Below are positions 1 to 64,000 of a stretch of DNA of 64,000 nt, one piece after another (positions within the stretch are counted from its first letter, which is position 1; each line of letters begins with the position of its first letter). The notes beneath the pieces were generated by a model. The model was not told the origin of the DNA. It saw only the letters and a program-made list of their open reading frames with translations, and did no database searches. The stretch is from assembly GCA_054601695.1 (NCBI GenBank), contig BAAHQB010000268.1, positions 1 to 64,000 on the forward strand, written 5' to 3'. Both the position numbers and the translations under genes were made by a program. Source of the DNA: Amorphochlora amoebiformis. Taxonomy: Eukaryota > Cercozoa > Chlorarachniophyceae.

Positions 1-33
1 TGTACAAATATCATATTATACATACATACATAA

Positions 34-66
<33 letters not shown>

Positions 67-174
67 AGATATATTATATACACACACACACCACACACAT
101 GTATATGTATATATATATATATATGTATGTGTATGTACAAATATTAAATACATTATATATATATTATATATATA

Positions 175-219
<45 letters not shown>

Positions 220-259
220 CTTGCATACATATTATCGACACATATATTTATAAAAACAA

Positions 260-296
<37 letters not shown>

Positions 297-324
297 TTAT
301 ATATATATATATATTTATATATAC

Positions 325-393
<69 letters not shown>

Positions 394-407
394 ATATGTT
401 TATATAT

Positions 408-488
<81 letters not shown>

Positions 489-526
489 GTATATATATAT
501 ATATATACACGGATATAGACGTTCAC
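1..526. repeat. AT-rich microsatellite tract
   Basis: Almost uninterrupted (AT)n with short (AC)n, (ATGT)n and TTATAT interruptions. No codon-like sequence is visible; both strands translate to Ile/Tyr repeats. It probably lies in an intron of the minus-strand gene whose exon is at 527-610. Confidence 0.9.
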
Positions 527-610
527 CTGTAGTTGCCTTGCAAATGCTTCATCCGCCTTCATACGATCAAATGCTTCATCCGCCTCCATATTCGACGTCT
601 TGCCGTCTTG
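527..610 (-). CDS. internal exon of an unidentified gene (acidic, repeated ADEAF motif)
   Basis: An 84-nt, phase-0 exon on the minus strand with acceptor TATAG before it (reading minus) and donor GTGAAC after it. The 28-residue translation is open and contains a tandem repeat, [10 protein letters not shown] / [11 protein letters not shown]. The end resembles the acidic-Ala-x-x-Leu-Gln pattern of ubiquitin-interacting helices, but it is too short to assign. Neighbouring exons would lie left of the window or in the AT tract to the right; none was found. It could be a chance open frame, but splice sites, phase and composition all differ from the surrounding AT repeat. Confidence 0.45.
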
Positions 611-1010
<400 letters not shown>

Positions 1011-1440
1011 TGTATTATAAACCTATTGAAAACAGATAGAACTGATCTCACCCTTCGCAAACACTCATGTACATACTACACGGCCATCATGAATTAGCTT
1101 CGAAAATCTACTTTCATGACCAGTTATCTATACTCGCTGCCTCAGCGGCACATACCCGGCAAATGTTTATATCTAAAAAGCCTGTGAACATATTTTCTCG
1201 GCCCGCAAACATCCATAAGCATATTTTACAACTAATGAATTTGATATTTTACCCTACACACACAGATTTCAGATCACCTGATTGATCTCTTCGTTCTGTA
1301 GGCTCTTTGAAAGAGCCTCATCCGAAACCAGATGTCTAAAATCAGTTGAGATTAGAAAGATGTTGTACGTGGGTGGAAGCGGTATCGCGTGAGCATCATT
1401 GGTTTATAATAGGCATGTATTAGAGTACTAATGTATAATA
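1011..1440 (+). other. non-repetitive island with short ORF and hairpin, function unknown
   Basis: About 430 bp of normal composition. The plus strand has a 72-codon ORF (1067-1285) that matches no family I recognise. Fifteen bases after its stop is a perfect 8-bp hairpin with a 3-nt loop (1300-1318). The island may be a gene end or an element remnant. The ORF alone is weak evidence for coding. Confidence 0.3.
1300..1318. promoter_or_regulatory. perfect hairpin resembling a histone-type 3' stem-loop
   Basis: AGGCTCTT, then TGA, then AAGAGCCT: eight paired bases and a three-base loop. The stem matches the GGCTCT/AGAGCC stem of metazoan histone mRNA ends, but the loop is not the canonical TTTC and the upstream ORF is not a histone. 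The hairpin is certain; its role is unknown. Confidence 0.35.
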
Positions 1441-1459
1441 TGCATGTATATTATTATAC

Positions 1460-1549
<90 letters not shown>

Positions 1550-1632
1550 ATGTATGTACGTATCGAATTATTTGTAATATATATATATATATATATATAT
1601 ATTTACGTATATTATATATATATATATATATT

Positions 1633-1673
<41 letters not shown>

Positions 1674-1705
1674 TAAATGTATATACAAATATGTATATAC
1701 ATACA

Positions 1706-1755
<50 letters not shown>

Positions 1756-1850
1756 TATATACACACATATATACATAAATATGTTTATATATATATATAT
1801 GTGTGTGTAGTATTATATATATGTATATATATATATATATATGTGTGTGT
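1441..1850. repeat. AT microsatellite
   Basis: (AT)n with ATGT/ATAC interruptions and GTGTGTG runs at 1800-1850. No gene is seen. Confidence 0.9.
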
Positions 1851-2078
1851 ATGTACTAGCCAAGACCCTAATCCTAATCCTACCAAAGTCGTACCACTCT
1901 ATTATTAGCTCGAACCCAACCTTGGATCTTTCTTACTTCTCCACTCAACTCTCCCCTTCCTTCTCATCTCCCGCTTCTCTCTCTCTTTTCTCTTTCTCTT
2001 TGCTTCTTCTCTCTCTTTCTCTTCCCTCTCTCTTCCTTTCTCTCTCACTCTATCTCCTTCCTATCATCTCTTTGATAG

Positions 2079-2141
2079 AGACCTCTTGTTGGAGGAGGAA
2101 GACGCTGGGGAAGATCTTGGCATTTTGGAGCTTACCCCCAG
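2079..2141 (+). CDS. possible acidic exon, unidentified gene
   Basis: After a long pyrimidine tract (about 1930-2070, a natural branch/acceptor region), GATAG precedes a 63-nt open segment ending CCCAG before GTCACC. It encodes a Glu/Asp-rich peptide (DLLLEEEDAGEDLGILELTP). Plus strand would make it convergent with PNKP. Only one exon is seen, so this is tentative. Confidence 0.3.
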
Positions 2142-2232
2142 GTCACCACTCGCTGGGCGTTTCCTGGTTTAGGATCATTTTAGTACTACATATATTATAT
2201 ATATACATCTATATATATATATATACATCTAG

Positions 2233-2287
<55 letters not shown>

Positions 2288-2303
2288 TGCGTGTAAATAT
2301 TAC

Positions 2304-2342
<39 letters not shown>

Positions 2343-2409
2343 AAATATATTTATATATATATACATTTATATATATATATATATATACATATATCTGTAC
2401 ATATATATA

Positions 2410-2447
<38 letters not shown>

Positions 2448-2847
2448 GTATGTATATATATATATACATATATATGTATGTATCTCTCTCTCTCTCTATG
2501 TGTGTATATATGTATATAATAGAAATAGATGTAATATATACGTGATATTCATATAATCTACTATGTAACATGTAGTGTAAACTCGAACAGAGAGAAAGCC
2601 ACACAGGGAAGGAGAGTGACCAGGGAAAGAGAGTCTCCAGGGACAGAGAAACAGTAGAGAATAACGAAGAGAGTGAAAGGAGATTGATTAACCGAAATAG
2701 AGTGAAACAGAAAGGAGACATCAGAAACTGGTCCCTACATACACAAAACACATGATATACCTCTTTCGCGCATCCGCCGTAAGGCGAGCCAGCGAGAGTT
2801 TCTCCTCCACCCGATTTGGCCCAGACACATTTATTGAACCAGATACA
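2142..2847. repeat. 3' flank of PNKP: AT microsatellite and purine-rich sequence
   Basis: 2190-2520 is AT microsatellite with a (CT)n patch near 2484. 2570-2720 is GA-rich. 2752-2847 is ordinary sequence downstream of the PNKP stop. No further gene is seen. Confidence 0.7.
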
Positions 2848-14803
<11,956 letters not shown>

Positions 14804-14907
14804 CCAGCGGGCCAGGCCAGGAGGATAAGAGGAGGGTATAGCCGCTTGCTGTCTTAAATTCTAAAGACATATTTGGATCAATGTGTTTTTACTTGCGTGG
14901 GTTGCAT
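14804..14907. promoter_or_regulatory. shared divergent promoter, PNKP / RPAP2-like
   Basis: Only about 100 bp separate the first ATG of PNKP (minus, 14803) from the favoured ATG of the RPAP2-like gene (plus, 14908; an in-frame ATG also exists at 14881). The spacer is not AT microsatellite and has no clear TATA box. That it is a bidirectional promoter is inferred from geometry. Confidence 0.6.
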
Positions 14908-30981
<16,074 letters not shown>

Positions 30982-32018
30982 TAATCTCAAACATGTACAC
31001 ATGCAACTTACAACAACTAGCTATTAATCTAGATTAGTAGGTAAGCTCAGGGCAATTTGGCACGCAGCTGTGCCTGAATTTATCGTCGCAAACTTATGTC
31101 TGAGTCATATGCAATTATATATGTACAATAAAATTTATATAGTAATACACATAATTTTGATTTTCCTATACAATTGTTAACAATAACACAAAAAATAAAC
31201 TTACCATATGATGTATAAGATCTAGAAGATATATATATCTAGATATATATATATATATGTATACTAGGTATATGCTACATCCTAGAGTCCTCTAGTCCTA
31301 TACATGTTCTCACGTGCAAGAACTAGAAGGATGTCCACCCTTAAATGCTTTTAGTCAAACAGTTGACTCAAACTTCGGCACGTAACCAGGTAACAATGAT
31401 CTATAATCCATTAAACTTTAAATGATATCCGTATATCTTCTTATTCCAAATCTAGATCCACTATCTGACTATACACAGCACCATAGATTCCAGAGATTTA
31501 CTAGATTTAATTAGGGTCAACCTCTAGCTAGAACCTCGCATTGTATCTAGTCTAGCTAGTGTATGTGACATCTAGGACATGTGTACAGCTATATCTAGTA
31601 TATAGTGTACCTAGGTAGCGCTAGGTGTACCTACATCTAGTACACAGTCAATACTGTCTGGACTATATATACACTAGTAGACGGTAGATACATCTAGACC
31701 AAGATACCACCCAGACCGTATAGCCTAAAAAAAACGTCACTATATAGCTAGTGACCGATATGTCTAGATCTAGAGATGTGCGGGCTGTGTACGTAGACCA
31801 ATGTATATGTCTAACAATATCTAGAATATCTAGAATATATACGTAGTAGCAGACTAAGGTCATTTTATGTACAACCTAGACAACCGTTGAAAACCGAATC
31901 TATATGAAGCATTGCACGTGCAGCTGGTATCATTGATCTGTGGAAATTTGTATTTCATGATCTCTATCTCCAGTATATTCTTTAGGCATGACGCTAACGC
32001 AATCTCGCGATACCGGAA
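30982..32018. other. convergent intergenic spacer rich in CTAG
   Basis: Tail-to-tail spacer between the RPAP2-like gene and the cyclophilin. From 31200 to 31900 the tetramer CTAG recurs roughly every 25-40 bases (CTAGA, TCTAG, CTAGCTAG). No ORF with coding character and no AT microsatellite longer than about 30 bp. Confidence 0.75.
31127..31132 (+). terminator. AATAAA polyadenylation-type signal
   Basis: AATAAA 146 bases after the RPAP2-like stop. It is consistent with a 3'-end signal, but the sequence is AT-rich, so chance occurrence is possible. Confidence 0.35.
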
Positions 32019-32757
32019 CTACAATAGTGTAGCACTCTGAACAACGACAGGCTTGAGCGGTTTGTCACTCCTGTCAGTCCTAACCTTCTCGATTTTTCGG
32101 ATGACGTCATCACCGCTAACGACTTGGCCGAAAACAGGGTGTTTGGATTCGGAGCGCTTGTCAAACCAGTCAAGGTAGGAATTGTGAACAGTATTGATGA
32201 AGAACTGAGAGCCTCCAGAGTTGGCTTGACCCGTGTTCGCCATCGAAAGGGTGAAAGGCTTGTTTGAAATTTTAGCTGTAAGCTCATCCTTGATGCAGCC
32301 ATCACTTAGTCGCGAGTACGTCTTCCCATCGAAGCCTGCAAACTTAGTGCCACCTTTGGGTCCACCGGTCCCCGCCCTACGAGAGGTCGGGTCTTTGCTG
32401 TATGGACAGCCTGCATATAATGTATTATGAGAACGTTCACATAAAATTATCTGATAACTACCAAATTGAAGCATGAAGCCTGAGATAACTCGGTGGAAGG
32501 TGAGACCATCGTAGAACTTATCCTTCACCCTAAAATGAGGTCTGAAATTGAGAAAGTTAGGGAAAAAACATTTTGTATTGACTTACAGTCCGACAAAATT
32601 CGCGGCGGTGTATGGCATCTGCAGGATTATCCAGTTGTGACTCAGAAACTACTCCGATTCGCCAAAAAAATTGAGAGTTTACCAAGTCAGAGAACACTTC
32701 GACGACAAAAGTGCCTTCGGTGGTCTTAAATTCGACCTTCGGTCTCTTTGAGGACAT
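32019..32757 (-). CDS. cyclophilin-type peptidyl-prolyl cis-trans isomerase
   Basis: Accelerates Xaa-Pro isomerisation during protein folding. Four exons (minus): 32757-32683, 32618-32587, 32529-32462, 32410-32019; 567 nt, 188 aa, TAG stop, phases 0/2/1. The cyclophilin order is complete: TPYTAAN-type helix (here [11 protein letters not shown]), catalytic-Arg motif [26 protein letters not shown], and [10 protein letters not shown]. The usual cyclosporin-contact Trp position appears to be His, as in many divergent cyclophilins. There is no signal peptide or targeting extension, so it is probably cytosolic, nuclear or axonemal. Introns are 54-64 nt and free of AT microsatellite, unlike the neighbours. 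It is divergent with the MTHFR-like gene. Confidence 0.95.
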
Positions 32758-32923
32758 GATACGAACTGATCGCTTTCTTTATTGGTTGAATGCGAAAGTG
32801 CGTCGGAATCCAAAAAACGTCTAAAATCTCGCCGACAAAATATGTAAAAGCGCGAAATTTCTTCCCCTGCCGAGGGGGCTACGGTGCTGCTTGCGACCCG
32901 TACGGCCAAAACGCTCCCTCGCT
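32758..32923. promoter_or_regulatory. shared divergent promoter, cyclophilin / MTHFR-like
   Basis: 166 bp between head-to-head ATGs. It contains ATTGG (inverted CCAAT) near 32782 and no evident TATA box. Bidirectional use is inferred from spacing. Confidence 0.6.
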
Positions 32924-38971
<6,048 letters not shown>

Positions 38972-40079
38972 GTGTGGGATGTCCAAATCGTGAAATCGTG
39001 ATGATGAGCCTAGCGACAGTCTACAAAGCGCCGTTAAATTCTTTGTTGCAGCGGGGGTTTAAACAATGTCGGTCTTCGATATTATCCACTAGATTCTCAA
39101 CTTCCGGATACCGAACGTAATTATAATCAGATTAGTAAGTGTACCGTGAATCATACACATGCGGCCCACGACATGCGCACGCATATGTAATGCTTGCAGT
39201 GCCTTGCACTAAGTTCACAGATGTTAACGTTGCACATCATCAAATTGCTGAGATAATCGCTTCATATCTACAAGACTAAGTATAAATTCCGTAGTAATAC
39301 TCTAGATACCTGCACGGCACAGCTGCGGGACAGACTACAGTAGGGAATATTCTGTCTAGAAATTACTGACATAATAATGATTAACATATAGCTCAAACAT
39401 CCATACTTGATCACCGATACTGTTCAGCTGCAGTTTCTAGGCTTACTCTACGACTAGTAAATGATTACTGATACTCCGACCTTCCTGCATTACACATACG
39501 TACGCGTATACGTACGTCTAGATACGTACGTACTAACGGGTATGTAGATACGTATACGTACTGAAGTGTACTTTGTATTCATACGTACTAGACGTATACG
39601 TACGTATGTGCAATGTCAAAATGGACGTATACAATACGTACGTACGTCGCCGACGATCTAAAATCTCAGAATAATTGTAGGTTATGGTCACAGCATGACC
39701 CAGATGATATTGTCGTTCAACAGAAATGTATCTATCATATCTATCAATAGTTTGAAACCATTGATTCGAGTCCAGTACACGAGTACTAAACATCATGCTG
39801 CGCAAAGAAAACATTTACTAATATACAGACTTGTATTTGCAGTACGCTAGGTACGTAGGCTGTAGGCTATATATACGCGTATGTACGTATATATACAACA
39901 CGTATCTAGGTACCAAAGTTAGGCTGCTACGATGCATGCGAGCTGCAGGTTCAGACTTATAAGTCGTCCTGAATGCCCTACAACTTATCGGGATGTGCAA
40001 TCTGGACTTAGGTATAATACAAGGTATCAATGGATTAGTCTGATTCCATATCATACGGTATATCAATATATATATCATA

Positions 40080-40120
<41 letters not shown>

Positions 40121-40400
40121 TAGATAGATAGATAGATAGATGTGCACATACTGTTTTTTATTCGTACGTACATGTACATATTCTAGAGTCGACATGGATA
40201 CTCGCTATCTTGATCGATTGGAATAATATTCTATACATCACTTAGTTGACGATAAAACTTCCATTGCTAAATCATGACTCTACTATTATTCGTATCTACA
40301 CCTATAACTAGTATAATCTAGATCTGAATTGTTCATTTTTCTCGTTACCAAAAGATTTCTACGCATAAGCACGCCTCTTCTGGCCTACTATATGTGGAAT
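38972..40400. other. intergenic spacer, CTAG- and TACGTA-rich
   Basis: Unique sequence downstream of the MTHFR-like stop. 39490-39640 is packed with overlapping TACGTACGTA and GTATACGT palindromes, and CTAG recurs through 39320-40330. 40080-40140 is (AT)n then (GATA)n. No ORF shows coding character. It is probably convergent with the kinase-like gene. Confidence 0.6.
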
Positions 40401-41051
<651 letters not shown>

Positions 41052-41053
<2 letters not shown>

Positions 41054-41227
41054 ACAAAGTACTCTCTACTGACCAAGTACTCTCTCTCCTGACAAATAGT
41101 TCTCTCTCTCCTGACAAAGTACTCTCTCTCGTGACAATTACTCTCTCTCCACAAATTACTCTCTCCCCTGACAAATTACTCTCCCTCCTGACAAAGTACT
41201 ATCTCTCCTGACAAAGTAGTCTCTCTC

Positions 41228-41229
<2 letters not shown>
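41052..41229 (+). repeat. 20-bp minisatellite, CTGACAAAGTACTCTCTCTC type
   Basis: Nine degenerate tandem copies of an approximately 20-bp unit of the form TGACAAAGTACTCTCTCTCC, varying in AGT/ATT and in length. It lies between AT tracts. Confidence 0.9.
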
Positions 41230-41279
<50 letters not shown>

Positions 41280-41376
41280 AATATATATGTATATATATAT
41301 ATATAAAATATATACATATATATATATGTATATATCTATATATGTATATATAATACATTGGCGTGTACACATATAT

Positions 41377-41416
<40 letters not shown>

Positions 41417-41427
41417 TGGTACGTTAT

Positions 41428-41460
<33 letters not shown>

Positions 41461-41470
<10 letters not shown>

Positions 41471-41722
41471 ACAGCATGTAGAGCTAGCACGGAACCTATA
41501 GCTAGCTAACTACGCGTCAGATCGCTAGACTACCGTCATATTCGTAATCTACGCATGCGAATTAGCAACAGTCATCCGAGGGGAAGACCTTCCAATCGAA
41601 GACCTTAGGTAGGGAAGGCCTTCCACGCGAGAATTTGCTTGAGAATTTGGTCATTATCATTAGCCATAATCCAAACGGACTTGAATCGAACTCTGGACTA
41701 CCATCTACTATACCACTGCGCT

Positions 41723-41730
<8 letters not shown>
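41461..41730 (-). mobile_element. TIR element copy 8, inverted copy of 26713-26972
   Basis: Starts TATTGTTACAGCATGTAGAG and ends ACCACTGCGCTAACAATAT. The reverse complement aligns to copy 5 from end to end, sharing AGCTAGC.CGGAACCTATAG and the reverse of GAGTTCGATTCAAGTCCG. The middle (41560-41640) carries extra CTTCCAA/AGACCTT repeats. Confidence 0.8.
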
Positions 41731-41772
<42 letters not shown>

Positions 41773-41813
41773 ATATTACATATATAAGTGTCACACACAC
41801 ACACATATATGTA

Positions 41814-41868
<55 letters not shown>

Positions 41869-42020
41869 CATAATTGCATGTAATATTATATAAAAGTATA
41901 CCCCTGTGCCATGTAGCACACAAGGGTAATATATAGATTTTAAGCATACATATTATATATACATATTATATATACAGACTTCATATGAGACATGTATACA
42001 CACATGCCGTACGCACATAC

Positions 42021-51501
<9,481 letters not shown>

Positions 51502-52097
51502 ATAGCTTAGATTAGAACAACTGTAGCGAATATTAAGTTTGCTGATTAACTAGATTAATGACAACCCGCACTCAGACTTCACCCGCTAATGGTCTAGATG
51601 GTCGTGTCTATCTGGTCTATAGCTGGTCTAGAGTCTAGACTATCTAGAGTATCGTTATAAATATAGATAGAGTCAATAGACTCTAGCGACCTAGGACTAG
51701 CTAGAGTCAAGTAACTACAGAATTAGTTACTACTAGTACTTACTAGCTAGGAACAAAAGTTTGTAACTCAGAGTTCCTAGCTCCACTAGTCTAGCTAGTC
51801 CTGAGAGTCTGTCTACTCTAGACACTCTAGACACTCTAGACACTAGTACTAAACTAGTAAATTTCTAGAATTTGTACTATCTAGACTATCGGATATCTAT
51901 AGCTATAGGTTGTAGAATTTCTGGTACATTTACCAGTTTATACCATAATCGTAATACCCAGTTAGTACTACACTTTTAATCGGAACTTTAGAAAGAGTTA
52001 TCTGGTTATATAACTTAATCTTAGCACTAGTAGTAATCTAAGCAGACAACCTAGATAATAAACCTGTAAATCTGGTTCTCACATGCTGATAAGCAAG
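51502..52097. other. convergent intergenic spacer, extremely CTAG-rich
   Basis: Tail-to-tail spacer between CFAP44 and the helix-rich gene. CTAG occurs dozens of times (TCTAGA, ACTAGT, CCTAGG, CTAGCTAG), including a tandem CTCTAGACA at about 51826-51845. No coding frame and no long AT microsatellite. Confidence 0.8.
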
Positions 52098-63907
<11,810 letters not shown>

Positions 63908-64000
63908 CTGAGGGATACATACATACAATTATAGATATATGTGGTGTGTGGTAAGTATGTACCTATGCGTATATCGAAAAATAAACTTTTTGTGCTTGTA

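Noticed and set aside
41052-41229. CRISPR-like array
   Set aside because: Units are contiguous and degenerate without spacers, and the genome is eukaryotic.

Overview
This is nuclear DNA of a flagellated eukaryote, most likely a protist or alga. The evidence is GT-AG spliced genes, a complete homologue of the axonemal protein CFAP44, a 5S rRNA gene with a Pol III T-run, TTAGGG-type repeats, and the standard code (TAA, TAG and TGA all end genes). The lineage cannot be fixed from the sequence. The most striking property is composition: long (AT)n and (ATAC/ATGT)n microsatellite fills nearly every intron, so islands of ordinary sequence (exons, mobile elements, intergenic spacers) stand in an AT sea. 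Nearly all long Ile/Tyr ORFs are translations of these repeats.

I rebuilt the genes by hand from exon islands, requiring GT..AG borders and matching codon phase at every junction. Layout: a minus-strand exon of an unknown gene (527-610); a polynucleotide kinase 3'-phosphatase homologue, PNKP, on minus in 24 small exons (14803 down to 2848); an RPAP2/Rtr1 homologue on plus (14908-30981) with a degenerate NDP-kinase-like domain placed between its zinc-binding half-sites; a cyclophilin on minus (32757-32019); a bacterial-type methylenetetrahydrofolate reductase-like gene on plus (32924-38971); a kinase-like gene on minus (43853 down to 42021 or beyond) whose intron holds a 5S rRNA gene (43033-42915); CFAP44 on plus (43852-51501); and a long helix-rich unknown gene on minus (stop at 52098, running off the right edge).

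From PNKP to the right edge, gene orientation alternates strictly: divergent pairs share very short 5' regions (about 100 bp, 166 bp and overlapping ATGs), and convergent pairs are separated by spacers unusually rich in CTAG. The introns carry a dispersed family of 250-510 bp elements with terminal inverted repeats, internal TGACGTCA and short GTACTACCGG / GATCTCCAGC repeats. At 61.5-61.9 kb, TTAGGG-type arrays separate tandem copies of one exon and supply its splice acceptor.

The named genes have ordinary housekeeping roles (DNA end repair, RNA polymerase II CTD phosphatase, prolyl isomerase, folate chemistry, axoneme). Nothing suggests they form one pathway. The novelty lies in gene structure: microsatellite introns, the RPAP2/NDPK-like arrangement, the TIR element family and the telomere-repeat exon duplication.
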